From assembly GCF_022370635.2 (NCBI RefSeq), contig NZ_CP092363.2, positions 124,001 to 188,000 on the forward strand: a DNA stretch of 64,000 nt, read 5' to 3'. The DNA is from Mycolicibacterium crocinum (GTDB lineage: Bacteria > Actinomycetota > Actinomycetes > Mycobacteriales > Mycobacteriaceae). Position 1 is the first letter of the stretch. The number at the start of each line of letters is the position of its first letter. The position numbers were made by a program, and so were the translations under genes. Below the pieces are notes generated by a model. The model had not been told where the DNA came from. It did no database searches and saw only the letters and a list, made by a program, of their open reading frames with translations. This document shows positions 8,811 to 16,934 of the stretch, one piece after another.

Positions 8811-9400
8811 TGTTGGCGACAGCCGCCAACCCGCAATACCCCCAATTGCGGTGTCCCCGCTGGGGCGGGTGCAGACTATTCGCACCCGCCCCGGCCCCCC
8901 AATCCGCGCGGGCACCGTCGACGGCCCGACGGGTCTCGGGATCTTCACACGTATCTACTACGTTCGTACAGCAAACCGCGGATCGCGCTCGTGGCGCAGA
9001 TCCCGGTCGTGCCGTCTCACGAGTGGCCGAGCGACGAGCTCTGCATCAGACCGTCACCTGGGTAACAACGACCACATTATCGCTTGCCCAAAGGTGTTCA
9101 TTCCGTTAGCGTCTCGTCAACCAAATAACAGACTGGTAACGGTAAGGACCTCTCGAGTTGGTGTCACACCTCCGCGCAGGGCAGCCCATTGCGCGTCGAA
9201 AACGCCGATGTGACACTGAGGTCACCGACGTCTTCCCCGTCATCAGGTTCGACGTAATATCCTCTCCGATAAGAGATTTAAACCCGTTCGCCACCGACAT
9301 CGCTGTCCTCGCGTCACCTGAACTCGACGACACAAGCGACCTATTCCGCGAATGGCCGCTCTTCCTGCTGCCGCCACGAAGCACTCGTCATGCAGCACCC
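8811..9400. promoter_or_regulatory. Long intergenic region before the M23 peptidase gene
   Basis: No convincing gene is seen. GTATCTACTACGTTCGTAC at 8951-8969 resembles the CTACGTAG boxes. GGTAAC occurs at 9061-9066 and again at 9135-9140, followed at once by GGTAAG. Related GTAAC motifs precede the NlpC/P60 gene near 16707 and 16756, and MtrA-type regulators of mycobacterial cell-wall hydrolase genes bind GTNAC-like repeats, so this could be a second control signal shared by the two hydrolases. No known riboswitch fold was recognised. Confidence 0.35.
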
Positions 9401-10183
9401 ATGCCCAAGCCAAATCCCGTCCTCAGATCCATACGGGCCGGCGATGCGGATACGCCGGCTCATCAGCATCGATCGGCGGCCGGCAGACATCGCAAACACG
9501 TCACAGCGGGTCGCGAAGCAGCATTCCGCGGGACGTTGGTGGCAACTGCCGTCGCCGCAGGGGCAGTCGCTGCGGCAATAAATATCGCAGGCAACACCTC
9601 AGGAGCACAGGCAGCTGCGGCGAGTGCCTCAGCCTCCGCTCGCAATTCGCAACCTCCCCAGACTCAGGAAGCTAGTGGTGTCCAAATCGTCGCCGTCAGC
9701 AACACTGCGGACTCGACGATCCACCGAGAGGAACTCTCCCGTGGCGTCGCGTTCGCCGACGAGCGAGCCGCGCGCGAAGCCCGACTGCGGCGCCCACCGT
9801 TCGTGTTCCCCACCCGCGGCATCTTGACATCAGAGTTCGGCAACCGTTGGGGAACCCTGCACGGCGGACTCGACATCGCCAACGCGATCGGTACGCCGAT
9901 ATATGCCGCTTCGGATGGGGTGGTAATCGCCGCCGGGCCAACGCCGGGGTTCGGCATGTGGGTCAAGATCCGCGATGCAAACGGCACAGTCACGCTGTAC
10001 GGCCATATTGATACCGCCACCGTGCAGGTTGGCGATCGCGTTTTCGCCGGTGATCCAATCGCGACAATGGGGAACCGTGGCAATTCGACGGGTCCGCATC
10101 TGCACTTTGAAGTGCATATCAATGGATCGGACAAGACGGACCCCATGTCGTGGCTGAGCGAACGGGGCGTGACCAGCGCGTAG
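9401..10183 (+). CDS. M23-family zinc metallopeptidase (lysostaphin-like), secreted
   Basis: This predicted peptidoglycan endopeptidase has 260 residues from ATG 9401 (MPKPNPVLRSIRAG). A basic N-terminus is followed by a hydrophobic anchor (RGTLVATAVAAGAVAAAI, about 45-62), an Ala/Ser/Gln linker and the M23 domain (about 135-255). The zinc and active-site residues are present: HGGLD (HxxxD), LYGHID and HLHFE. It should act outside the membrane on stem-peptide cross-links. The frame is open back to 9158, but that stretch lacks a ribosome-binding site; the start remains uncertain. It lies between the ctaD and blaI genes and points the same way as blaI. It resembles mycobacterial M23 proteins such as Rv0950c. 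Confidence 0.82.
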   Translation: MPKPNPVLRSIRAGDADTPAHQHRSAAGRHRKHVTAGREAAFRGTLVATAVAAGAVAAAINIAGNTSGAQAAAASASASARNSQPPQTQEASGVQIVAVSNTADSTIHREELSRGVAFADERAAREARLRRPPFVFPTRGILTSEFGNRWGTLHGGLDIANAIGTPIYAASDGVVIAAGPTPGFGMWVKIRDANGTVTLYGHIDTATVQVGDRVFAGDPIATMGNRGNSTGPHLHFEVHINGSDKTDPMSWLSERGVTSA

Positions 10184-10257
10184 CCAGTCCTGCTGGGCCC
10201 CGGGATTAGCCCACCTCTTCGCAGGGCTCTCTCGACGCCCGAGTTGACTGCCGGACA

Positions 10258-10288
10258 CCGTAAGCTATCTACGGACTAATTCAGGAGG
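10258..10288 (+). promoter_or_regulatory. Small dyad and strong SD that place the blaI start
   Basis: CCGTA and TACGG form perfect 5-bp arms with a 7-nt spacer at 10258-10274, a possible autoregulatory site. AGGAGG at 10283-10288 is a full Shine-Dalgarno sequence. The only ATG downstream (10338) is 49 bases away, whereas an in-frame ATC lies 7 bases after the SD. Confidence 0.5.
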
Positions 10289-10295
10289 TCGGATC

Positions 10296-10679
10296 ATCGC
10301 GCGCGTACGTGGCTTTGGAGAACTTGAGGCAGCGATCATGGATCGACTGTGGAACCGTGACCCCGACTCTGACACGGCGGTCCGCGAGATATTTGACGCG
10401 CTCAGCACAGAACGCAAAATCGCCTACACAACGGTCATGTCCACGATGGACAATCTGCACGGCAAGGGCTGGCTGTCCCGGACACGTGACGGGAAGGCGT
10501 ATCGCTACCGCCCGACGTTGACTCGCGAGGAGCACAGCGCCCGCTTGATGCTCGAAGCCCTCAACGGGGGCGGAAGCTCAGAGGCCGTACTGAGTCATTT
10601 CGTCGCGCAGATCGACGCCGAAGAGTCCGCCGATCTGCGCGCCGCGTTACGACGCCTGTCACGAAGGTCCAGACGATGA
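10296..10679 (+). CDS. blaI: BlaI/MecI/CopY-family winged-helix repressor
   Basis: BlaI proteins are dimeric repressors of beta-lactam-responsive genes that leave DNA when the partner protease BlaR is triggered. From codon 10296 the sequence reads ARVRGFGELEAAIMDRLW and then KIAYTTVMSTMDNLHGKGWL, aligning over its length with M. tuberculosis BlaI (xAKLTRLGDLERAVMDHLW as I recall it). The first in-frame ATG (10338) would remove 14 conserved residues and has no SD. The codon correctly spaced after AGGAGG is ATC, a very rare start, so it is either real or an ATG-to-ATC change. The stop overlaps the next gene's start (ATGA), so the two are translationally coupled. 127 residues. Confidence 0.88.
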   Translation: MARVRGFGELEAAIMDRLWNRDPDSDTAVREIFDALSTERKIAYTTVMSTMDNLHGKGWLSRTRDGKAYRYRPTLTREEHSARLMLEALNGGGSSEAVLSHFVAQIDAEESADLRAALRRLSRRSRR

Positions 10680-11620
10680 CCGTCGCCGGCGCCCTCTTGC
10701 TCTACGTGATGATTGCCTTATCCGCGGGTCCGAGACTGCTGACTTCAATGACCTCCAACGGTCACGCTCCGCGCCTGGGGATCGCCGCGTGGCTGACAGC
10801 AATAATTACCGTCCTCGGATGTTCCGTCGTTGCAACGGTATTGCTGCTGATTGAAGGGGCCGGACACTGGGTTAGCCCCGATGCATTGCTCGCGTCATGC
10901 TTTGACCGGCTGCAAGCGATCCTTCTCGGCCATAGCGGCTGGGCCGCCAGGATGGTCGCGACAGCCGCAGTCACCATCCTCAGTGCTTGCTTGGTCCTCA
11001 CCTGTGCCCGACTGGCCCGCGCCCTAGGACGTATGCGCGCCCACACATTTGCGCACGCGGACGCCGTCCGTTTAGTCGGCAAGTCGGACGGCGGTGATGT
11101 CGTCATCATCGACGCGGCCGAAGCCGCCGCGTATTGCGTCACAGGACGCCCGCCAGCGATCGTCGTCACGACAGCTGCACTTGCGGCTCTCGACGGAACC
11201 CAGCTAGCCGCCGTCGTCGCTCACGAGCGTGCTCATCTCGGAGGCCGGCACGCATATGTGGTCGCTGCGGTGCGCGGTCTCGCCGCCGCTCTCCCCCGCG
11301 TCAGGCTCCTCAGTAGCGCCGCGACGCAGATTTCGCTCCTACTAGAGATGTGTGCGGATGATGCTGCGGCGCAACGCCATGGGCGGCAACCGCTGCTTGC
11401 GGGGTTGCTCACATTGGCAGGTGCGTCTGCACCTATGCACGGCTTGGCCGCAGCAAGTGTCGCCGTACTCGTCCGAGCAGAACGTCTCAGCGCTCCGCAG
11501 ATCGGATTTGCGCAGCTTTGGGCGCGCGTAACGCTGAGTGGCGCTCTCGCGGCAATGGCTGCGATACCGACGACTATCGTCGCCCTGTCGCTTTCCGGTG
11601 CCTTGGCCTGCTTTGCGTAA
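10676..11620 (+). CDS. BlaR1-like M56 membrane metallopeptidase
   Basis: This 314-residue integral membrane protein has several hydrophobic helices (near 1-20, 35-60, 85-115, 245-265 and 285-310) and a cytosolic zinc-protease segment with HERAH (HExxH, near residue 183). In BlaR/MecR systems this protease is activated by antibiotic or wall signals and inactivates the BlaI partner encoded just upstream. Like the mycobacterial homologue Rv1845c, it lacks a C-terminal penicillin-binding sensor domain, so how it senses a signal is unclear. ATGA overlap with blaI shows one transcript. Confidence 0.85.
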   Translation: MTVAGALLLYVMIALSAGPRLLTSMTSNGHAPRLGIAAWLTAIITVLGCSVVATVLLLIEGAGHWVSPDALLASCFDRLQAILLGHSGWAARMVATAAVTILSACLVLTCARLARALGRMRAHTFAHADAVRLVGKSDGGDVVIIDAAEAAAYCVTGRPPAIVVTTAALAALDGTQLAAVVAHERAHLGGRHAYVVAAVRGLAAALPRVRLLSSAATQISLLLEMCADDAAAQRHGRQPLLAGLLTLAGASAPMHGLAAASVAVLVRAERLSAPQIGFAQLWARVTLSGALAAMAAIPTTIVALSLSGALACFA

Positions 11621-11657
11621 CTCGCTGAGCTTTGTTGTGTGGGTCGACACCTACGTC

Positions 11658-11676
11658 GCAGCTAAAAAGTAGCTGC
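11658..11676. terminator. Hairpin after the blaI-blaR operon
   Basis: GCAGCTA and TAGCTGC are perfect 7-bp arms around AAAAG, starting 38 bp after the BlaR-like stop codon. There is no T run, so it is a weak terminator by the classic rule, though actinobacterial terminators often lack one. An operator role is also possible, because CTACGT lies immediately upstream at 11651-11656. Confidence 0.35.
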
Positions 11677-11753
11677 CTACCATCTCGTGCCGCCTGCATC
11701 ACTGATCTTCGTAGTGACTATGAACGATGGTGGTGCACTCATCAAGAAAGCCA

Positions 11754-11783
11754 CATTCTAACGAATCAATGTCCGTTAGAATG
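11754..11783. promoter_or_regulatory. 10-bp inverted repeat upstream of the DUF3703 gene
   Basis: CATTCTAACG and CGTTAGAATG are perfect 10-bp arms around a 10-nt spacer, about 205 bp before the DUF3703 start. The 20-bp centre-to-centre spacing suits a dimeric regulator contacting two successive turns. The region around it (11621-11988) holds no clear gene; a short frame from ATG 11789 (MAVAATASFPGRLDLL...) loses coding character after about 40 codons and may be a remnant. Confidence 0.45.
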
Positions 11784-11988
11784 ACTGCATGGCCGTGGCA
11801 GCGACCGCCAGTTTTCCCGGGCGGCTAGACCTATTAGTCGCAGACCAGCTGCGTAACAACCTGCCGTCAGCCTTCGGCGCTGCGTCGTGCGTGAAGGCCC
11901 AAGAGCCTGGACGCCGAAGGTCCCCAACTCGTATCTCATCGGACGCCAGTCGACCGCGCTGCACTCGTCGGCTGCGACGGGATTTGTC

Positions 11989-12333
11989 ATGACCCGTCTT
12001 CATCCTGGGGCTCGAGAGGGATACCGCCGCGAGATGGCCGCGGCAAAGGACGCGGCCAATCCCCCGCTCAGGTGGCAGCACCTCGAACGTGCCCACATCT
12101 TGTCCCAACCAGATCCGTGGCTGCACACTCAAAATCATGCGGCGATGCTCACTCTCGCTCTACGACAACGTGATCGGCGCGAAGCCCTCGGCCAACTCGT
12201 TCGGCTCATCGTGGCGGCGCCGGGATCGATAACTGGGCGCTACCCGGTGGGCAACACCGGGCGGGTCGGCGCTGGCCTGATGACGCCAATGCCAATTCCG
12301 GTCGATCTCGCTGTGCTGGTCGTCGTTGAATAA
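11989..12333 (+). CDS. DUF3703-family protein
   Basis: This 114-residue cytosolic protein has the hallmark pattern of DUF3703: WQHLERAHILSQPDPWLH, then HAAMLTLALRQRDRREALGQ, then APGSITGRYPVGNTGR and a Pro-rich end. The function is unknown. Members are often found beside metal-resistance genes, and here the next gene downstream (convergent) is a Cd/Zn-type ATPase. The frame is open upstream to 11887, but ATG 11989 with GGGA before it fits the family N-terminus. Confidence 0.75.
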   Translation: MTRLHPGAREGYRREMAAAKDAANPPLRWQHLERAHILSQPDPWLHTQNHAAMLTLALRQRDRREALGQLVRLIVAAPGSITGRYPVGNTGRVGAGLMTPMPIPVDLAVLVVVE

Positions 12334-12459
12334 TCGCCGAGAGTGCTCGACGACAGTGCGACGAAATTAGTGCCTATGTCGTTGCGTGCAGCGTCGAGAA
12401 CACCAACCCGCCCATCAGGTTGAAATGGCGCGTCCCAGCCGCTTTGGCGCAGGCCGAGG

Positions 12460-14586
12460 TCACCGATGCTGCTCTTGTTCTTGAGCTTGGTTCATGTCGA
12501 GTTCGGTGTCGGAGTCCGGTGCGCAGCAGGAGCATTCGTCGTCGGCTTGGGTTAGCAGAACGGGTTGCCTCCGACGTTCCGGTCGAGATGTCACCTCGGG
12601 CGCGATGGGAAGGGCGCAGCACGCATCGACTGGCGCCGGCGGTGCGCCGATGTCGACGTGATGCACCGCCGACGTCGGCGCGGGTGCAGCCGTCAGACCG
12701 GGCAGTGGCCGGGTGCGCGCGGCCCGTATCGCGTTCAGGATGACCAGGACTTCGGCCATCTCATGCACGAACACGACGGCGGCCAGGCCGAGCACGCCGA
12801 ACGCAGCCAACGGGATCAGCGAGGCGATGATCAGCATCGAGAACCCGATGTTCTGCACCATGATGCGGCGGGCGCGGCGGGCGTACGACAGCACCTGGGG
12901 CAGGTGTCGCAGATCCTCACCCATAAGTGCCACGTCGGCGGTTTCGATGGCGACATCAGTGCCCATTGCACCCATCGCGATGCCGATGTCGGCGGTAGCC
13001 AAGGCCGGGGCGTCGTTGACGCCGTCGCCGACCATGGCGATGGGCCGCCCACCGGACAGCTCAGGCAGCAGTCGAGCCTTGTCCTCGGGCAGCAACTCCG
13101 AGTGCACGGTGGTGATACCGGCCTCCTCGGCGAGTGCGTCGGCGGTCAGCTTGTTATCCCCGGTGAGCATGGCCACGTCGACGCCGATTTGGCGCAGCAG
13201 CCGAATCGATTCGGGCGCCTCGGGGCGCAGTTCGTCGCGCACCGCGATCGCGGCCCGAACGACGCCAGCCCGCTCCAGGACCACCACGGTTGCACCGGCG
13301 GCCTGCATGCGAGTCACGTCGACGGCAAGCGGGCCCGGCGGCACCCAACTGGGCTTGCCGAGACGCACTGCGACGTCCCCGAGCTGGCCTTCGATACCGT
13401 GACCGGCCACTGCGGTGACGTCGCTGGCCGGTGCCACCTCGCTGGTCGCGGACACGATGGCTTGGGCCAGCGGGTGTTCGCTGCGAACCTCGAGTGCGGC
13501 AGCGGTCTGCAGCGCGTCGACCTCGGTCTCCCCGTCGACAGTGACAACCTCGACAACCTGCGGCTTGTTGCCGGTCAGCGTGCCGGTCTTGTCCAGGGCG
13601 ATCACCTTAATGCGGCCCAGCGCCTCGACCGCTGCACCGCCCTTGACCAGGGCGCCTTGACGACTGGCGGCGCCGATGGCGGCTACGACCGTCAGCGGGA
13701 CCGCGATAGCCAGGGCACACGGCGAGGCAGCCACCAGCACCACGAGCGCGCGCTCCAGCCAGAGCATCGGATCCCCGAACAGCGCACCGAACCCGGCGAT
13801 GACCGCCGCAAGGATCATGATCGCCGGGACGAGCGGTTTGGCTACGCGGTCGGCCAGCCGCTGGCCAGCGCCTTTGCGCTCCTGAGCCTCTTCGACGATA
13901 TGCACGATGCGGGCCAGCGAGCTATCGGCAGCCAGCGCGGTGACCTCGACTTCGACGGCGCCACCGCCGTTGATAGCACCAGCGTGCACATCGCTGCCAG
14001 GCCCGGCTTCGACCGGCACGGACTCGCCGGTGATCGCCGACAGATCCAGGCTGGTCCGCCCCGTGGTGATCGTCCCGTCGGTGGCTGCACGTTCACCGGG
14101 CCGCAGCACCATGACATCGCCCAACGCCAATTCGTCTGGCGCCACGGTGAATTCGGTTCCGCCGCGGATCACCGAGACGGTCGGCGGTACAAGCGTGAGC
14201 AGAGCCCGCAGCCCTCGCCGAGTCCGGGTGACAGCGTAATGCTCCAGACCCTCGGCTATGGAGAACAGGATTCCGAGCAGAGCCGCCTCAGGGAACTGAC
14301 CCAGGGCCACCGCGCCGATTGCCGCGATGGTCATCAGCGTGCCGACGTTGATGTGGCCGTGCCGCAGATTGCACAACGCGTCGGGCACAAACGTATACGC
14401 GGCGGTCCCGGCCGCGATGAGCTCCAACGCCACCGCGAAGGGGTGATAGCCGGTTCGTCCGATCAGCCAGCCGATGATCAACAGCACTGCGGCGATAGCG
14501 GCGAGCTGGAGCTCGCGAACCTGCCAGAGTCGTTCCGGCCCAGCCTCGGGTTCCCCGGTTTCGGGTCCGCAGCATGCGTCAGACAT
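12460..14586 (-). CDS. Cd/Zn-type P1B ATPase (CadA/CtpG-like)
   Basis: This 708-residue metal exporter has motifs SPCALAIAVP (near 286), DKTGTLTGNK (near 330), SEHPL, GDGVND (near 518) and HEMAEVLVILNAIR in the last helix. It has no N-terminal HMA domain; the protein starts MSDACCGPE. Instead, the C-terminal tail is rich in Cys pairs (DACCALP, DDECSCC) that could bind metal. The closest mycobacterial relative I recall is CtpG, the CmtR-controlled Cd-responsive ATPase. The start overlaps the stop of the upstream ArsR-type gene by 8 bp, so sensor and pump form one operon. Cd/Zn/Pb is the likely substrate set. Confidence 0.9.
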   Translation of the reverse strand: MSDACCGPETGEPEAGPERLWQVRELQLAAIAAVLLIIGWLIGRTGYHPFAVALELIAAGTAAYTFVPDALCNLRHGHINVGTLMTIAAIGAVALGQFPEAALLGILFSIAEGLEHYAVTRTRRGLRALLTLVPPTVSVIRGGTEFTVAPDELALGDVMVLRPGERAATDGTITTGRTSLDLSAITGESVPVEAGPGSDVHAGAINGGGAVEVEVTALAADSSLARIVHIVEEAQERKGAGQRLADRVAKPLVPAIMILAAVIAGFGALFGDPMLWLERALVVLVAASPCALAIAVPLTVVAAIGAASRQGALVKGGAAVEALGRIKVIALDKTGTLTGNKPQVVEVVTVDGETEVDALQTAAALEVRSEHPLAQAIVSATSEVAPASDVTAVAGHGIEGQLGDVAVRLGKPSWVPPGPLAVDVTRMQAAGATVVVLERAGVVRAAIAVRDELRPEAPESIRLLRQIGVDVAMLTGDNKLTADALAEEAGITTVHSELLPEDKARLLPELSGGRPIAMVGDGVNDAPALATADIGIAMGAMGTDVAIETADVALMGEDLRHLPQVLSYARRARRIMVQNIGFSMLIIASLIPLAAFGVLGLAAVVFVHEMAEVLVILNAIRAARTRPLPGLTAAPAPTSAVHHVDIGAPPAPVDACCALPIAPEVTSRPERRRQPVLLTQADDECSCCAPDSDTELDMNQAQEQEQHR

Positions 14587-14959
14587 GATCGACCTCTTGA
14601 TCGGTCGTCACATCGAGGACCGCGCCGATAAGTCGGCGGCCGCGTTCGGTGAGGCTGTACATCACCAGCTTGCCGCTACGGCGCGAGGACACCATGCCGG
14701 CGATCTTGAGCTGGCGCAGGTGGTGGGACACGAGGTTCTGCGCCAGTCCCACCACCCACGCCATGTCGCACACGCAGAGTTCGTCGCCGGTGCTCAGCGC
14801 CGTGGCGATCATCACGCGGGTCGGGTCACCGAGCCCCCGAGCGGCGGCCGCGGCGGCCTCGATCCGCGGCGGGGGTGGCAGCGTGGCGCGAATGGCTTCG
14901 GCGTGCGGGAGATCGAGACAGAGGAGATCGCAGCTGTCGATCGGCTGATCAGTCACCAC
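14579..14959 (-). CDS. ArsR/SmtB-family metal-sensing repressor, CadC-like
   Basis: This 126-residue winged-helix repressor has HTH region LAQNLVSHHLRQLKIAGMV (about 70-88). ELCVCDM at the start of the sensing helix is the CXC motif of the CadC/ArsR alpha-3 site, and two N-terminal Cys (SCDLLCLDL) could complete a soft-metal site as in CadC. It probably represses itself and the ATPase gene it overlaps until Cd, Pb or Zn binds. Start ATG 14959. The long non-coding side is shared with the thioredoxin gene. Confidence 0.88.
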   Translation of the reverse strand: MVTDQPIDSCDLLCLDLPHAEAIRATLPPPPRIEAAAAAARGLGDPTRVMIATALSTGDELCVCDMAWVVGLAQNLVSHHLRQLKIAGMVSSRRSGKLVMYSLTERGRRLIGAVLDVTTDQEVDHV

Positions 14960-15090
14960 AACACACTAACGGATGTTGATATGAGAAGAGCCCGCGATCG
15001 GCGGCCGAGGAAGTGGCTATTGACTCACCCTGCCTGCCAGGTCGCGCCTCCGTCCCCACATCTGCTTCGAGTCGATGTGAGCCACCTACG

Positions 15091-15182
15091 GCCTTACTAC
15101 GTATATAGTCGTAGCACGATCCCCAATTGAGCATCTCTCGCAGACCGTCGTTGTCGTGAGGGTGCAAGGCCCGGCTACGTAG
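15091..15182 (+). promoter_or_regulatory. CTACG-type boxes upstream of the thioredoxin-fold gene
   Basis: CTACG (15097-15101) and CGTAG (15110-15114) form an inverted repeat over TATATAGT within ACTACGTATATAGTCGTAG. CTACGTAG, a perfect 8-bp palindrome, lies at 15175-15182 just before the start codon. The same words occur before ctaD and the transpeptidase gene, so a common regulator is inferred. The TATATAGT part could also serve as a -10 region. Confidence 0.5.
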
Positions 15183-15198
15183 GTGAAAGACAAACCCC

Positions 15199-15858
15199 AT
15201 GGCTCCTCTTACACGAATTCTGCTGACTACTTTCACGGTCATCACCGTCATCCTCGGGGTCGGGGTCTACCTCTCGGTTCGCGACCGGCAGGCCCCCGCG
15301 GTGGCGGAGGCTCAGTCCGGGGATGCCGGTCAGTTGGTTCGCGATAACAGTCATCGCCTCAATACAGTTCCGAGCAGCGACGTCACTTTTGTGGAGTTCC
15401 TCGATTTCGAATGCGAAGCATGCCGGGCAGCGTTCCCGCTCGTCGAGCAGCTGCGGTCGCAGTACGGGGACCGGGTCAACTTCGTTGTCCGCTACTTCCC
15501 GATCCCAGCCCACTTCAACGCCGAACGAGCCGCTCGCGCAGTCGAATCAGCAGCCCAGCAAGGCAAATTCGAGCCGATGTACAAGAAGATGTATGAGACG
15601 CAAAGCCAATGGGGAGAACAGAAGACGCCAGCAGACGCGACATTCCGGGGTTTTGCCACCGAACTAGGCCTCGATATGACGAAATTCGATGCAGCCTACA
15701 ACGATCCCGCCACTGTCGCGCGAATCAATCAAGACGTTGCCGACGGCAAAGCACTTGGCGTCGACGGAACGCCAACCATGTTCCTGGACGGCAAGCGCTT
15801 GAAGTACAAGAGCTACTCCGACTTGTCGAGCGCGATCGATCAGGCGCTGCAGCGGTAG
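15199..15858 (+). CDS. Membrane-anchored DsbA-like thioredoxin-fold protein
   Basis: The 219-residue protein has one N-terminal membrane helix (about residues 5-26) and an extracytoplasmic DsbA-type domain (Thioredoxin_4). The active site is CEAC (near 72-75) inside FLDFECEACRAAFP; the cis-Pro loop is GVDGTPTMFL. It should oxidise, reduce or isomerise disulfides in exported proteins. Its place between a metal pump operon and two wall enzymes suggests a role in folding exported wall or copper proteins under stress, but that is inference. Confidence 0.88.
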   Translation: MAPLTRILLTTFTVITVILGVGVYLSVRDRQAPAVAEAQSGDAGQLVRDNSHRLNTVPSSDVTFVEFLDFECEACRAAFPLVEQLRSQYGDRVNFVVRYFPIPAHFNAERAARAVESAAQQGKFEPMYKKMYETQSQWGEQKTPADATFRGFATELGLDMTKFDAAYNDPATVARINQDVADGKALGVDGTPTMFLDGKRLKYKSYSDLSSAIDQALQR

Positions 15859-15873
15859 CGCACGCCGTGCCGA

Positions 15874-16566
15874 TCACCCTTCAATGACCCGAGCAACATA
15901 GGGCGTCATCCCCGCCATCCTTACTGGGGAGACTTTGACCGGCACGCCTGTCTGTTGAGCCTCAAGCATCTGTCCGCCGCCGAGGTAGATCGCTTCATGC
16001 TGACTACCTCCCGGACCCCAAAACAACAGGTCGCCTCTTTTTGCCTGCGACGGAGGAACTTTGCGGCCAGCGTTGTACTGGTCACCCGACCACCGCGGGA
16101 GCAATATGCCCACACCCGCATAGGCATATCGGGTGAGGCCTGAGCAGTCGAAGCCGATCGTGTTGGCGCCGGAATCAATCCCGGCGCTAGGACCGGTCAG
16201 GTTGCCTCCACCCCACGAATAAGGAACTCCGATTTGGCTACCAGCGCGACGGATGACGTATTCGATCGCTTGTGCTCCAGAGACACGGTTCAGGCCAGTG
16301 GGCGCGGCAACGTCGGAACTCGCTAGCCCCAAGCTCTGAAGGAACGCCCGACCGAGGTCCATCGTTGTCTGGGCGGCCAGCGTGCCGGCCCGAAGGGATG
16401 CGTTCGCGACAGCAAGCGGGTCGCCGGGCGCGCCTGCACTGGCGACTCGGGGAAGTAAGGGATCCCAGGTGTCGATCCCGGGATTCGCTTCGGCCGAGGC
16501 TGTGGCTTGCAGAGCGATCACAGCCAGCAGGAGGCAAAGCACACGTCCGATTCGCCGGTAGAACAT
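15874..16566 (-). CDS. NlpC/P60 peptidoglycan endopeptidase (RipB/RipD-like)
   Basis: The 230-residue secreted protein has a signal peptide (about 1-27), an Ala-rich spacer, then an NlpC/P60 domain (about 95-230). The catalytic Cys is in IGFDCSGLTRYAY, the His in SQHEAIYLGGG and the third residue in QMLEAQQ. All three are present, unlike M. tuberculosis RipD, whose site is degenerate. It should cut D-Glu to diaminopimelate bonds in wall stem peptides. It is convergent with the thioredoxin gene (15 bp between stops) and divergent from the L,D-transpeptidase gene across a shared control region. Confidence 0.9.
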   Translation of the reverse strand: MFYRRIGRVLCLLLAVIALQATASAEANPGIDTWDPLLPRVASAGAPGDPLAVANASLRAGTLAAQTTMDLGRAFLQSLGLASSDVAAPTGLNRVSGAQAIEYVIRRAGSQIGVPYSWGGGNLTGPSAGIDSGANTIGFDCSGLTRYAYAGVGILLPRWSGDQYNAGRKVPPSQAKRGDLLFWGPGGSQHEAIYLGGGQMLEAQQTGVPVKVSPVRMAGMTPYVARVIEG

Positions 16567-16934
16567 TGATCTTCACCGTCCTTGCCGCTAGACAGACACC
16601 CGCGCCATTGCGCCGTCGCCACTGTCCGCCGTTTAGGCGGATCTCCGCATCACCCGAGCGGTGTTACGGTCATACGCAGTACTTAGTTGCTACGTATTTG
16701 ACGAACCGTAACAGCGGACATCGAGGGTTCACACCGGCCCGTCGTATCACTTGAGTAACAATCGGTATCACCAGCGCGTCGGTTCGAAGCAAAGCACCAC
16801 GCGAAGCGTGCCATCGCGAGCCGGCAACGCAATACCACCGCCATCTCGGGAAGGCAGCCTGCCACCCACCTCTTACGTAGTTGATACGTAAGATGGGGGT
16901 GGCAACACGTACGGCAACCGGCAGGATGGATTAC
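16567..16934. promoter_or_regulatory. Divergent control region between NlpC/P60 and L,D-transpeptidase genes
   Basis: No gene is seen. AGTACTTAGTTGCTACGTA lies at about 16678-16696, toward the NlpC/P60 gene. TTACGTA and TACGTAA form a perfect 7-bp inverted repeat with 5-nt spacer GTTGA at about 16873-16891, toward the transpeptidase gene. Both resemble the ctaD boxes. GTAAC motifs occur near 16707 and 16756, as before the M23 gene. The layout suits joint control of a wall-cutting and a wall-cross-linking enzyme. Confidence 0.5.

Noticed and set aside
9040..9250. Possible c-di-AMP (ydaO-type) riboswitch before the M23 gene
   Set aside because: Such riboswitches precede wall hydrolase genes in actinobacteria, but I could not find the conserved core sequences here.
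12565..14631. 688-codon plus-strand open frame
   Set aside because: It lies antisense to the CadA-type ATPase, whose motifs are unmistakable; the translation is low-complexity shadow of a high-GC gene.
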